From: Protula sp. h YS-2021
Taxonomy: Eukaryota; Annelida; Polychaeta; Sabellida; Serpulidae
Length of the DNA stretch: 64,000 nucleotides
Assembly: GCA_949752745.1 (NCBI GenBank)
Contig: OX457031.1
Coordinates: 47,635,257-47,699,256 of the forward strand
Reading direction: 5' to 3'
In this document: piece after piece, positions 1 to 12,202 of the stretch
Layout of the letters: the number at the start of each line of letters is the position of its first letter
How positions within the stretch are numbered: position 1 is the stretch's first letter
Translations under genes and position numbers: made by a program
The notes under the pieces: generated by a model
The model's input: the letters and a program-made list of their open reading frames with translations, nothing else
Databases searched by the model: none
What the model was told of the DNA's origin: nothing

Positions 1-1660
1 CCTTGGAAATGTGTCGGAAAGACAAAATATACAACAAAAAGCTCATGCTATTCCCAAACCATAGAGGTGCATCCGGGTAAGCATTCGCCGAGGCCGCACA
101 ATGGTAGCCCCCTTCCCTCATCACCATGCTCTCCTTCCCTGCGCTATATATATATATATAATGAGCAACTGCTTGGATAAATTCATCGCCGGTTCACAGT
201 CCTTTGGTGTGATGTTATTAGCTGGTGTCCTTTTTATTATTTCACACGTTACTAATGTGACACACATGCGTTGTTATGGCCTTTATTCCATTCCAGGCTC
301 CCTCGGAAACTAGTGTAAGCCATTTCTGCGTCCTATACGCGATTGTGGCTGTGTGATTAGTATCACAGTAACTTCACATGCAATCTGATCCCTCTTTCCA
401 CTACAGAGACCTTTTAATGAAGCTCGCATGGCATCATCATAACCCCGTCATAACCCCATAATGACACAATGAAAACACGTTATTACAAGTAGCAAAGTTG
501 GCCTCATTACCTCACGCGCACTTTTTGCGTGGTACTTTTTATTGTCTATAAGTTAGACTTTGCTTGGTGTTTACTGCCGATAACCTTGGTAAGACTGGCC
601 TTCTTTGCTTGTGCTCAGCCTGTTGGTTTGAAGCAGAAGGGGGAGTCACTCGTGGGTTTTATATGCGTGTGACCCTGCAGCGGACTACCAGCGGGCTTGG
701 ATTCCGCTTCGCCCTCCGTTGTTTTAGTATTGCAGAAAACTAACTAGAAATAGCCACAGTATTTCTGTTGCTACGGTTGCTCAAAGAAGTCATTATAATA
801 TTAAGATACTCAGAAAAAAGGCAAATAAATAATAGAGCAAGTCCTTATGAAGGGGAGCGGCTATGTGCCTGTCAGTGCATATGTGCCAAGTTTCGCAGCC
901 AGGATTTCACTGATCTTCACCCTAATACGAGCTCAAACATCGCGAGTTATAAATCCTGTATGTTGAAATGACGGGGATGTGACGCTGGCTTAGAGAACGG
1001 ACCATGCCGGAGAGATGAATACGGGCCCCCATCCCCCGCCACTTGATGCCATTGATTGGCTGACAAATATGGCCGCCAGCTGCTCTTCAAACTCCGCCTG
1101 TAATATGACAGCATTCGATAAACTCAACAACAGGCTGCACTGACAGATCATATTCCTCATTTCCTGACATTTTTGATGTTGTATATATGTACTTAATGTG
1201 CCGTACGTGCATACTTCACATACTTATGGGAAGCTGTTCAAATAATAAAGGTTGAAAATGGCTAAAATTACCTGAGCAACACAGACAAAAATTCAGTAGA
1301 TTTATTTTGGGTGGAGAGAACTGCTGAAGTGTCTTTCTTTCGCGGCGTGTAGTGCTGTAATCTGTGTGCTTGTATACGCACTGTTTGCGGCACTATACGG
1401 CTGTACAAAATGGATAAAAAAGACCCGAACGAAGCGACCCCCCTCCTCCTTCCTCTCCTGCTCGGGTGTGCAGCTTTCAGCAAAGGGGTGGGGTTGGGGG
1501 AGGGGGGCTGTAAACAGGGAAAAAATCGCGGCTGTGATTCGCCATTTGTGTCTTGACGACTTTATTTCAAAGTTTATCAGAAAGATTACCCTTTTTGCAG
1601 TGTGATCGTTTTCTGGTGTGTACGAAGGGAGGCGGTATAAGCTTATAAGGTAATCCAACG
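1..1660. other. Intergenic stretch, no gene recognised
   Basis: Only short open frames without codon bias, domains or splice context are present. A short (TA)n run lies near 147-162 and a purine-rich G stretch near 1483-1507. The open frames around 1268-1658 overlap each other on both strands and look like chance. Nothing else is seen. Confidence 0.6.
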
Positions 1661-2013
1661 CCCGTATTCAGTAACGTGTTTCAAGCTCAAAACTCACACT
1701 GAGTCAAAATTTGATCCAATTGTGATATATGCTTATTTAATAAGTAAAACTTGAGTTTAGTCCAGATTGAGCCAGCGTGAAGGTGGCGTAAAATTAATTG
1801 AAATTCACCAAGTAATGGTTCGTTTGTCACCGTGTTTGAAGTAGTTGTTAGTTGACAAGCAAAAATTCCCTTCCGCTGCTCAAATAAATGCTTGAACTCG
1901 ACAGAGTTTTGAATGTGGTATCGCTCGAAGTCGTATTTTGAACAAATGTCTAAGTGAGTTTGAAACTCAGGCTTTAAATTTGTTGTGACTAGGAGTTTAA
2001 GTTCCTGAATACG
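1661..2013. mobile_element. MITE-like element with short terminal inverted repeats
   Basis: The left end (1663-1675, CGTATTCAGTAAC) and the reverse complement of the right end (2001-2013, CGTATTCAGGAAC) match at 12 of 13 positions. Just inside, both arms contain related blocks around TCAAACTCAC. The interior has no open frame. A non-autonomous DNA transposon of about 350 bp is the simplest reading. No clean target duplication was found, so the superfamily is not assigned. Confidence 0.5.
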
Positions 2014-2253
2014 TCACTGCTTGTGTTGGACTTATTTTTGCTTTGTGCTTGAAGATATACGGCGTTTAAATATCTCATGGTTACTGATCGAAAATACAGA
2101 CTATTGCTGTGTAAAAGTTTTAATAATTCACAGTTATAGAAGCAGCATCAGTAGAATAGAGAAATAGCACGTGCCGATTGGGTAATGGATCGTGAAGGAC
2201 GCTCTGCTCACGCCCGAGTGAATACAGACTTGAATGGTTAACACAAGGGGGCC

Positions 2254-2520
2254 GTCACGCAGTGCGTCACGGGTCCAATCTGCACAGTCAACACGTGTAC
2301 AGTACAGCATCCGCCAGTGAACATTCCCACGTAATGACCAACGGTTACGCAGTGCCCCACGGGTCCAGTCTGCACAGTCAAGACGTGTACAGTACAGCAT
2401 CCGCCAGTGAACATTCCACGTAATGAACAACCGTAACGCTATGCGCCACGGGTCCAGTCTGCACAGTCAACGCGTGTACAGTGCAGCATCCGCCAGTGAA
2501 CACTCCCACGTAATGAACAG
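2254..2520. repeat. Minisatellite, about 89-90 bp x 3
   Basis: Three tandem copies are anchored by the block CACGGGTCCARTCTGCACAG near 2268, 2358 and 2447. Each is followed by GTGTACAGTACAGCATCCGC and ends in CACGTAATGA. The 98-aa frame on the - strand here merely reads through the repeat. Confidence 0.85.
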
Positions 2521-3449
2521 TGTATTATTAGTGACCACCATTTTCGCATGTATAAATTTCACTATGAAATCAAGCTAGCTTTAGTGAACGGCTGTGTATG
2601 ATGAGCATTTTCGCCGCCTTGGAAAGGTTTTCGTTCTAGAGAGTTGGAAACAGTTTTTTTCCCTGTGGTCGTCAATATCAAGTTCTCTTCGACAAGCTCT
2701 GAAAGGTGGCCTTGTTAGCCAGCGCACTCAGGTATCTCATTTGTGAGGAAAATAGATAATTATTTCTCCCCTGGGGATAACACAGAGCAGTTTCGGAACA
2801 CGAGAAAATGGCTGATATTAATATTTTTTTCAGTTCTGTCTTTTTAGCCCCAGCCTATGCAGGAGCATCTATGTCCACCTAGATATTACTTTAATGGGGA
2901 TTCGAAAAAAAAACTGGCGGACATATTTGCAAAAAAAGTCAGTAAAATGGTAAATGACGATCGGGAAATAGCCTTGCTGTCTTAAAATTTTATTTGGTAC
3001 TTATCTGGCCACGGTCTTGAAATAGCCATCACTGCTTTCCTGGCTATTACTTTTGGGATCAGGCCCACCCCCGGCCCTAACCCCCCTGTCAAAACCCACA
3101 ACTAAAAGTCCTTCAGCTTATCGTTTACACCTTACAGCAGGGAAAATGACAAGATTATCTTAACGCTTAGTTCACATTTCAAAGCTGAAAATACACCAAC
3201 AGTCTTTGGGTTGAAGCACTTTGCATTCTGAGATTGTACGCGATGCCACGCAGAAAATCCAGAATGGGCCTGTTCTGGAAGATGGCGATCACAGTGGCCA
3301 GTCTTTGCGTTGTTTCGTGCAAAACTACTCCGGACCTGGCAGTCGTTGAAATCGAGCTGATCTCTTTTGCACTCGTTGATATTGAAACTATTCACCAAAA
3401 TTACCCATTCATACGGATCACAATGGTGATTGCAACAATAAATCACACC
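2521..3449. other. Intergenic, nothing recognised
   Basis: Unique-looking AT-rich sequence. The overlapping frames at 3132-3476 on both strands have no supporting features. Confidence 0.5.
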
Positions 3450-3640
3450 TATCGCAAGCGAAATTGCAATTTGTAAACTGGACTGATCTCACAACCGGCA
3501 TATGAATTGCAATTTACATTGTGAAAGAGTCGTGTAAGTAATTGCAATTCCAATTTTACCATACTGATCAATCGTAAGAGAAATTGCAGTTTCAAAAAGG
3601 TGACTGAGAAAATTGCAATTTTAAATGTGGACAAATCTCA
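3450..3640. repeat. Degenerate repeat carrying AAATTGCAATTT palindromes
   Basis: The palindrome core ATTGCAATT, or a one-base variant of it, recurs near 3460, 3507, 3540, 3583 and 3610, at roughly 30-50 bp spacing. The flanking words (GACTGATCTCACAA, GACAAATCTCACAAG) are similar between copies. This is a decayed tandem array of unknown origin. Confidence 0.55.
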
Positions 3641-3690
3641 CAAGCTAAAAAAAATAATAGGTCCAAAATATAAATTATACTTGAGAACGA

Positions 3691-3757
3691 GGGGGGGGGG
3701 GGGGGGGGGTTACCGGGGGCCTAAGGGCCGGGGGATTTCGGCCGGGGGGGGGGGGGA
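3691..3757. repeat. Poly(G) tracts with intervening G-runs
   Basis: A run of about 18 G is followed by G5, G3 and G5 blocks and then about 13 G, all on the + strand within 67 bp. This is a strong G-quadruplex-type composition by inspection. Confidence 0.8.
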
Positions 3758-3779
3758 GAATTCGGCCTAGACTCGTTAC

Positions 3780-4720
3780 TTTTTGGGTGACTCACCGGAA
3801 ATTGGCAGGAATATTGGCGCTAAATAATTCATTTTAGTTAAATCTTAACCGACACCAGAGGAATAAAATTTTGTTTAAGATAGCGGTCATTGGTAATTCC
3901 CTTACCATAGCTATTTCTTTTTTCGTGATTCGGAAATAATTGACAGGAATGTTAGTCCAAAACCAGTTTCTTGCTAAACTCTTAAGAAACGCTGGGGATA
4001 ATTACTGCCAGAAATTCTGAGAATGGAAGCGGACACCAGTGCTTACCAGGATAGTATTTTTATTGTGTGTCGCCAAATTATCGGAAATATTGGCGTAAAA
4101 CCATTTTCTTATTGAAATCTTAACCATTGCCAGGTATATGGCCTTATTTTGTTGAAATTTTGATCAAAGATGGGGAGCATTGCTATCGATCAGATCGGAT
4201 CTGGCTATAATTATTCATGATTCGTCAAGATTGGTGGAAGAATTGCCGAAAAAATACAAGTTTTAGCAAAATCTTAACTGACACCGGAGAAATATTCTTA
4301 CTGTCTTACAATGTTGGTTAAAGACAACAGACTTCAGTACCTGCCTGGCTTTTATTTTTGTTTTACGATCTACCAAAACTAGTGGAAATATTGGGGTAAA
4401 CCAAATTTGTCAAAAATATACTTCTTTCTCCTGAAAGGATGTGGATGAATGTCCACTTGGGTATTATTATTTTTTGGCAGCTTGCCAAAAAATAATGAAA
4501 ATATTGGCGAAAATCACCAGATCCTGATGGACCCAAGAATATTTTCTTATTTCGTTAAATTTTTATTAAAGGCAGTAGACATTAGTACATACGGGACTCT
4601 TACTTTTTTGGTGATACGTCGAAAATTGACGGAAATATTTGTATTTTGTATTAAAATTTTGACTGATGCGAGGTAGGTAGCACTAGTGTCTTGAAATTTT
4701 GGTTGAAGGTTATACTTCTA
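3780..4720. repeat. Degenerate tandem array of ~120-150 bp monomers (about 7)
   Basis: A recurring block of the form 'CGgAAAtTGgcaGgAATaTTGGcG' type (imperfect) is found near 3796, 3930, 4075, 4220, 4367, 4480 and 4613. It is usually preceded by a TTTTTnGTGATTCG-like word and followed by 'AAaTCTTAACYGACacc'. The layout resembles the monomer array at 31.99-32.90 kb. No protein is encoded; the 75-aa frame at 4449 reads array sequence. Confidence 0.65.
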
Positions 4721-4750
4721 TGTCAAAAATCCTGACATCAGCATTGGTGA

Positions 4751-4916
4751 GCTGGGGTATTGTCCATGGACAGTCTTGTTATACAAGCTATTTCAGTCAA
4801 GTCTTTGTGTGAGATGCTAAACACGCACCTGTAGTTGGGGTATTGTCCATGGACAGTCTTGTTATACAAGCTATTTCAGTCAAGTCTTTGTGTGAGATGC
4901 TGGACACGCACCTGCA
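4751..4916. repeat. 83-bp direct duplication (2 copies)
   Basis: Two nearly identical copies start at 4751 and 4834 and share GGGGTATTGTCCATGGACAG and CAAGCTATTTCAGTCAAG. Only a few substitutions separate them, so the duplication is recent. Confidence 0.9.
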
Positions 4917-5233
4917 GGAAGCAAGTGGTTTTTAATCGTTGTCACTGAATTAGTGCGTTTGTTCGCATTCTAATGTCTCTGGTTTCTAATTAAGTTGGTG
5001 AACACTCTCCGCCTATATTTGAGGCACTATATGGAGAATAAACTGTTCAAGTAGACATAAAATAGGCTAATGGCATAATCGGGATAATAACTTTTCCTCA
5101 CAAACAATGTCGATCGTTATGTGGAAATCGTTGGGTTTTGCTCGGAGATAACCTGGCGTGGGAATGATATTTGGTGGAACTCGCATAAGGAGGAAATGTA
5201 TAACTCTGCTAGTCCCCTAAAAATAACCATAAT

Positions 5234-5243
5234 TAATAATAAT

Positions 5244-5316
<73 letters not shown>
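5234..5316. repeat. (TAA)n microsatellite
   Basis: About 80 bp of TAA/AAT triplets with two early interruptions. Confidence 0.98.
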
Positions 5317-6284
5317 CAGAGCACAGTCTGGATGTTGAAGATTCACTTGAAGTGATCTCGATTCTATCTCAGTGAGAACACCAAACCTGTTCCTAGCAGG
5401 CCTCCAGAATCAAGGCTGAATCACTCACTGCGTTCTACAATGCCTGTGTTTTTTTCTCCTCACCGTGTACAGCAATAGATAGGCATAAAGTATCTATCCA
5501 ACTCTGCTTCTGTGAGGTATTCTCCTGCGATAGCGCTCACTTGTTAATGCCGCTCTTGACAGAAATATGACGAGAAACTCAAGTCCATTGTTGATGGATC
5601 GAATGAGAAGCGAACCAGAGTTATCGCTGTCTAACTCTTTCTGTAGTTTTATTAGGCATATTTTTTTCTTGACTTACGTCACTGCTTAACTATACAGATG
5701 GCGTTCGCTATGTCTTCTCCAGGTATGCGAATGTTATATCTAGTTATTGTTCGCAGAGCGTCGTAAATTACGTGAAAAAAACCGCCTTGCTTGATTTTAT
5801 GCCCACATTTTCATTGTTTACATCTGTTAGTGCCCATCCGCTAGAGGCGCTGATGTCGCCCCAAGGCTGCCTTGATGTGAAAACACTTGGGTGCTTCATT
5901 GACATGACTGTATGGGAAACGGCCTTGAAAGGGTCACCAGTGACCTCTGATTTTTTTCCAAACGCACAAACTTCCGGAGGAATACACGTGTGGCTTGGTA
6001 TTTCCTTTCATATCGGTTCCTTTTTCTTTCTTTTTTTATTTGTCGCTCAGAATAGGACATTTCTTATCAAGGTCAAACAGTTTATTGTTGGATTTCTGCA
6101 CTGGAGGGCACCAGGTGTAGCAAACGAACTCGTCAAGGTTTCGACGGATTATTCTATTTTTTGTCATGCCTCGGAATTATTTGTACGCACTGAATTGCAT
6201 ATAGATACGAAGCTGCCCGAAAGGCGTGAATATGTCTAAAATTAAACATCTGTCATGCAGATAGAGAGCGAGAAAATCTGCCAG
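5317..6284. other. Intergenic; one 155-codon open frame not supported
   Basis: An open frame at 5772-6239 begins with GTG and includes a hydrophobic phenylalanine-rich stretch. It has no recognisable domain, no ATG and no splice context. I treat it as chance. Nothing else is seen. Confidence 0.45.
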
Positions 6285-6725
6285 CAATGGTGATGCGTAA
6301 TGCACAGGCGCATGCGCAGATACAGGGGTAACGTGCAAGCGCAGCAGGAAGTATAAGGGAAACCCACAGGCGCATGCGCAGATACAAGGGTAACATGTAA
6401 GCGCAGCAGGAAGTATAAGGGCAACTCACAGGCGCATGCGCAGATACAAGGGTAACGTGTAAGCGCAGCGAGAAGTATAAGGGCAACCCACAGGCGCATG
6501 CGCAGATACAAGGCTAACGTGTAAGCGCAGCGGGAAGTATAAGGGCAACCCACAGGCGCATGCGCAGATACAAGGGTAACGTGTAAGCGCAGCGGGAAGT
6601 GTAAGGGCAACCCACAGGCGCATGCGCAGATACAAGGGTAACATGTAAGCGCAACAGGAAGTGTAAGGGCAACGCACCGGCGCATGCGCAGATACAGTTG
6701 TAACATGTAAGCGCAGCAGCAAATA
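6285..6725. repeat. 62-bp minisatellite, 7 copies, each with GCGCATGCGC
   Basis: The palindrome GCGCATGCGC sits at 6308, 6370, 6432, 6494, 6556, 6618 and 6680, an exact 62-bp period. The rest of the unit contains AGATACAAGGGTAACGTGTA and AGCGCAGCGGGAAGTATAAG. Because 62 is not a multiple of three and the - strand lacks stops, three overlapping - strand frames (77-154 aa) run through it. They are artefacts. The palindrome with its 3' A matches the NRF1 consensus YGCGCAYGCGCR except at the first base. Confidence 0.95.
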
Positions 6726-8287
6726 TAACAGTAATCTATACAAGCAGATATGAAAGCAGGTGAAAATGTTAAGCAAATGATAATGAATGGTTCATATTTG
6801 ATAATGGAAAATCACATATATTTGTAGGTGTTCCATGAATTTCCGTTGCCGATTTTATAAGGCCAAGAGCTGGCTGTTTTGGGGGGATAAAAATTCAGAT
6901 TAAGCACTAGAGAAACTGCGTCGAGAACAAGGGTTTTTTTTTTTGAGAAGTTAACTAGGCTGTCGGATTGGGATGATTGATGTGGCGCATCGTACGTATG
7001 ATTGTTTCTGGGCCTAAAACCTGCTATTTACTGTTACTCCTCACACAACCCCAGAGGGATCTCACCAACAGCAACCCAAACTACGGTACGATTAGAATAA
7101 CCAATTTCGCGTTCAATTAATTTAAACATCGACACGTTTCTTGAAATTGTTGAAAGTAATTTTTTAACCGGAGCGCCTTCCACTTGATAAGAAAACGGTG
7201 AGAAAACTGCGCCATTTTGAATTTCATGCGCCACGTGTTTTTGCAGCATTCCGCCAATGCCTAACGTATTGGAAACACACGATAAACGAACGAAGCCATC
7301 TAATTATTAAAACAAAGAAATTTCAAGCACAGATGGTTCCTGGATGAGAAACCTCGAGTGACTACGTCATGAGTTTGTTTCTCACCACGAAACCATCTGT
7401 ATGAGAAGTTTGTCAGTTTGAAACGATAATTCCACCGAAGTGTTAAATGTATGCATAATAAGCCAGATTTAGCAAACTAAAATGATTCGCATCAGTGACC
7501 AGCTTTGGTCAAGATCCCATGCATATTGATTATTTAATAAAAAGTGTCATAATGAGAAACCCCGTCTGATGACGTAAACGGACATAGTTATACAGCTTTT
7601 TTACGTTTAAAATTTAGAATAAAGGAAAACTGTGATAATTGGCCAAGTCCTAGAAAAAACAAGTTCCAGATCCCAATCTTGATACCACCAGGAAAAGTAC
7701 CGGAATTTGTATATATTAACGCATAGCAATAAGATCATGTTGAAATTTCGGAATTTGCACCAGGTCGGAAAAAATCGGGATAACTTTAGAATCACGCTCT
7801 AAAAATCTGGGTTCTGAGGAACAGATAAATTTTTTCACCAGAATTCCGTCCTTTACGTTTAATGTGAAGGCACCTTTTAACAAAAGTGGCTAAGATTATT
7901 TTCCAGAATGCCAGAATAGAATGCTAGAACAGTACTCAAGATGATTGTAATGATGACTTTATCTTGTGGATACCCTTAAATGTTGAAAATTATGTATAAG
8001 AAAAGGTTGGCTGTAACAGGTGCTTTTGGATAGTGGGTAATTCTGAATATCATGAGCAGAGTGAGAAAGCTGCGATGGTTGACCTGTTTGTTAAAGGAAA
8101 CTGGAAATAAAAGGTTGGTTGTACAGACATACATGTTTATGTGCAAAAATAAAGAAATAACACCAAGTGTATACAGAACTGCAAGTAGAACACACATTTT
8201 CATTTTGGGCATTTAAGGGTTTTCAAGCTTGTGAACACCCATAACGGACACACAGTCGAACGAACAGAAAGACTTTTCAGAATACTG
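6726..8287. other. Intergenic, no gene recognised
   Basis: AT-rich sequence with short chance frames only. It contains the hairpin described separately at 7329-7400. A related block (ATGAGAAACC..TGATGACGTAAAC) recurs near 7550, so part of this is probably old repeat. Confidence 0.5.
7329..7400. other. Imperfect hairpin, 24-bp stem and 24-nt loop
   Basis: The left arm 7329-7352 begins ACAGATGGTT and ends GAGAAAC. The right arm 7377-7400 is its reverse complement at 20 of 24 positions. Length and geometry would fit either a small MITE core or a pre-miRNA-like hairpin. Nothing in the sequence decides between these, and no function is claimed. Confidence 0.5.
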
Positions 8288-8590
8288 CAGGGCTTTACAT
8301 TAACGACTGCCCCACCTGCTAGGGCAGGTGAAAGGCCTGGTGGGGCAGGTAGACTCGCCCGGTTAGCTGCCCCACCTGGCAGGTATCCGGGGGGGGGGGG
8401 GGCATAGCGTGACGTAATACCTTAACAACATACTTGTCAAGTAGGTGACTGTAGTTATTGATTGGTGTCCGCTAGCAGCAAGTGACCTGCATACTAGCCA
8501 GGGGCAGGTAAGAGTGCTGGTGGGGCAGGTATATTTAAAATATACTTGCCCCGCCGGGCAGGTGCCGAAAAAAGTTAACGTAAAGCTCTG
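8288..8590. mobile_element. hAT-like MITE with CAGRGCTTTACRTTAAC tips
   Basis: The left end is CAGGGCTTTACATTAAC and the reverse complement of the right end is CAGAGCTTTACGTTAAC (15/17 identical). CAGRG tips are typical of many hAT elements. Inside, the word TGCCCCACCTGC and its reverse complement recur at least six times near 8310, 8340, 8368, 8504, 8525 and 8555, and a poly(G) run lies at 8390-8402. ATACT occurs on both flanks but is not in register as an 8-bp target duplication, so the assignment is tentative. Confidence 0.65.
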
Positions 8591-11500
8591 ATACTTAACA
8601 TGAAACGTATGCATATTGAACATTATCGTCATCAGGAGGGGTTTCAATGGTGAGAATTCGCATGCAGAGACACTGACGTCACAACTATAGTTTAATGGTG
8701 AATCAATCACTGTGTTGCAGAGTGAAAGAGGTCATATCAAGCAACGATAGCAAACAACCATGGAGCATGCTTAAAAATATCGCGTACGCCATTTGCGAAA
8801 GTCGTGTGCCAGAAAGGCACATTACCAACATGTGTGCACTGAAAATAGATGCGCCATGGCGCACACGTCAGAATTATCGCCGATTCTTTACTGATATTAA
8901 AACTATTATAACAATAAATTGAATGTGCCCACACATTTTGTTTCTTTCCCATCTATTTACAAGGGATGAGCTTGAGGTCATGGTGCTTTGTGGTCCCTGA
9001 TTAGATGGGATAGACTGTCATTCGTCTGTCACAGTTATTGATATAGATTATTCAGTAATCTCACCCAACAACTGGCGTTGTGTTTTGCCGTCTTTCAATA
9101 ACATTGACAGGCTGTGCGGATCATATTTCATCTCTCATTTATTGTTTTCTATTTTTAGTTTGCAAACTCTTCTCTATTTTGTTTCGCGTGCTGATTTATG
9201 TAGATACTGTAAAACGGGGGGGGGGGGGGGGAGGCGGAAAACTTAAAAAAAATTATTGCGAATAGAGGCAGCCTTATTGCGATTAAGTAGCAAAATCTAT
9301 CTCGACACTTCTCCCATGGAATTTTTCGTTGGCACGGCCAAGCTGGTGGAACGTTCAGCCGGGTCCACTGTCGTCTGACAGTGAATACTGTGGTGTCAGC
9401 ACAGCACTCAGGGGCACGGGAGCGATCGCGTGTAAACCAGCGTAAATTCTCTTAACGCGGAACTTTTTTTGTGATGGATGTCTATCATTAAATCGTCTAA
9501 TTCCCTTAATATCGTGTCGTCCTTATGGTTGGATGGCGTGTGTGCTACTCCTCCCTCCCCCCCCCCCCCCGCCCCCGTACACTCCCCCCACGCAAATGCC
9601 GCCGAAAACCTTTAATGTTCTTCTTTTTTTCTAGCTACTAGATTTATTGAAATGAGAAGGTCAGTGCTAGTGGTTTGGATGACAAGTCCCGCGCATATGC
9701 CCGAGCTTACCTTTCTCCCTTACCATTAATGGGTCAGCCCCGTAGCAACAGAAGAAGCATCCCCGACACACGACCGATTAGTCCGCGATTAGCGGTACTC
9801 CTTATCACACCCCTTTTAACAGACGCAAGATTTGAAGAGTAATGAGAGATAGAAGCGGGAAGTCGGATTAAGCAGGATATGGAGTGAGTGACTGATCGGG
9901 AGTTACCCAAAGTGATAGCTCGACGCCAATTGACAGAACAGCAGTTCTACCAAAACTCCAAGTTACGGATTAAACCCCCAACATTACTCCGCAAGATTAC
10001 GCAGTGATTCTTAACCCATCCCCCCCCCCCCCCCTCCGCCTACAGCGGGATAAGATCGCTTGAGATCGTATATAGTGTTAATATAATCATCTGTTAGCCA
10101 GAGCTTCAGTGTGTTAAATTACGTAATGGCAAATAAATGATCCGAAAAAACAGCAGACCTTCAGTGTGAAGTGCTTATGTGCATTAGTCGAAAGGTTTCA
10201 GCTCCTTGTGGGACATACAGGTCTTTTAGGTGGCCACTTCCATTATTATTTTATTTTATTGTCAAGAACTATAACAGACCTAAAAACTTCGAACTAAAAT
10301 TGCACATATTAAGACTTGCCGACAATGTAAACACACAATTATTCAATTGCGATTTTTTTTTAGCAATGTTTACTGTAAGGTAGAGGAGTTCATAATATTT
10401 CCCCATGTAAACACTTGGTCCTTCCGGTGTGATGCGTTTGATTTGTTTTTTTCTTGTGTTGTTTGTTGCTTTCTGAAGTGTTTTGTTTGGAAGGTAAGAG
10501 ATAAGTGGTGTGGCGCATGAAAGAAATTTTTTCCCTGTGGTGGTATTTTTCCTGACATTTTTCGTTTGAGTTCCTTTGAGTTGGTGGTAAATCTCTGGCA
10601 TGCGGTATTTCAAAAGAAGCTGTTTGGGGCCATGAGTAAACAAAACGCTTTTGAACCCCTACCCCCTCCCTTCATCCCCACCTCCCCGTGCGTCAGAATT
10701 TTTATGGCGTCATCGAATGGTGGCCCTCCATCCTCCAGCCCATTCTCGAGGTACATACTTTGTGGGAAATGGGGTGGGGGGGATTTTAAAAACACAGGAT
10801 GGACGTTTTTTTTTTTTTGTAATCGTCAAAATTTCTTGGTCTTCTTCACTTCAGGAATTTTCTTCTGCAACTCCGCCCTTGGAGACGTTATTGTATGAAA
10901 TTTTAAGTGACGTCAGATGCGCCTTATAGAGAGAGAGCCCAGAGAAGCTCCGAGGATAAACGCGCTGCTGGAAGTGAAGCTCATTGCTAAGGAAGATATG
11001 CAAGTGACTGATATCGGGGCCAAACAATCGGCACCACGTTTTAAGACTTTCACCTCGTTATGTGCCCGTGGAGATTTTCCGTGGGTGTGAATCTCCACCA
11101 CAGAAAAAAAAAGATTTATCGTGCTCCTTTCTTGCGGCAGAAATGATCAATATGCACATCGAGGGACGATGTTATGATGGATTTCTTGCATTAGAGTGTC
11201 AGGCCGCGACGTGAATGGTGGCTGTTTGGACTGGTAAGCTGTTGCCGTCTTTGATTTCAGCCTCAATGCAATTGTTTCTTCTTATCTTAAAGGTTTACCA
11301 TAAAAGAAGCCTCTTTTTCGTCAGTGTTGGTTTTGAGCTGTCACTTTTTCTCATCGCTTAACTAAACGACTACTTTTACCGCTATCGTGAAAGACTTATG
11401 TGCATTTGTTCCTTAAGTAGAGATGCCGGTTAATTAGATCACAGCAAGAATACAGAAGGTAGTTACGTGGGAGGCTCAATCTTTGTCACTACTCGCCCAT

Positions 11501-11976
11501 GCGCTCGTCTTCAGACGGGCTTAGGACATAGCAGAACGTCTGCAAGGGTAAGATCGCAAACTATCCGCTTCTTTTGTACCAGTTTTTATGCTGTGAAGAG
11601 TTTAATACATGGACACCCCATGAAGTCGTTTCATTTTTTTCTGTTCTGTTCTGTTCTACTTCTTCTTTATTCTTCTTTCTTCTATTTTCTTCTTTGTTCT
11701 CCCACTTACTACGAACTATGCGAAGGGCGTGTTGGGAGGAAAACATGGCATGTTTGGGCATGCTCAATGTGGCCATGGATGGGGTCCAAGCTTTTGATGC
11801 TCTGTCACGAAGTGGGCACGCCCTTTGCCTGTATGACCGCCTTTTTTATTTTTGCCTCCTGCCACACCTTATGCATTATGTCGTGTGATTACACACTGCC
11901 TTTAACACTGCCCAAGCTATCGTAAACAGTGGTGCTTTTTCCGGAATTAAGTGTAGACTGGTGTATGGAAACAGAA
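8591..11976. other. Long intergenic stretch with homopolymer runs, no gene recognised
   Basis: Short frames on both strands lack domains. Notable local features are the palindrome TGCGCCATGGCGCA near 8849, poly(G) near 9217-9230, and poly(C) near 9557-9570 and 10020-10034. A C-rich/A-T block lies near 10650-10820, and a pyrimidine-rich TTCTG/TTCTT stretch near 11640-11700. Frames at 10566-10929 and 11467-11925 overlap in several registers and are judged spurious. Confidence 0.5.
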
Positions 11977-12050
11977 CATTACCCTTCCGGACCTCACCCT
12001 ACCGGACATCATCCCCACCTTCCGGACATGTCGAGGGGGGGGGGGGGGGG
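11977..12050. repeat. CCGGACATC-type short tandem repeat followed by poly(G)
   Basis: Three to four copies of a ~19-bp unit with core CCTACCGGACATCA or CCTTCCGGACATG precede a G16 run at 12035-12050. The style resembles the oligomer-built TIR of the element that starts 160 bp downstream. It may be one surviving end of another such element. Confidence 0.5.
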
Positions 12051-12202
12051 TATAACTTTATAGACTGGTATTTCTGAGGTATACGGGTGCCTGGATCGTT
12101 ACACTTGGCTTGGTGTTTGTGCGCACTTGTATATTTGCGGTTTATGTACACGTATGCGTAGCTATTTCAACAATTTTAATGTTTTGGGGGGAAATATGAT
12201 AT

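Noticed and set aside
5772..6239. 155-codon + strand open frame
   Set aside because: Starts at GTG, no recognisable domain, no splice or homology cue, and composition like the surrounding DNA.
6242..6776. Three overlapping - strand frames of 77-154 aa with YLRMR repeats
   Set aside because: They are the 62-bp minisatellite read in three registers.
11467..11925. 152-codon + strand frame and overlapping frames
   Set aside because: Overlaps frames on both strands through a pyrimidine-rich tract; no domain or splice evidence.
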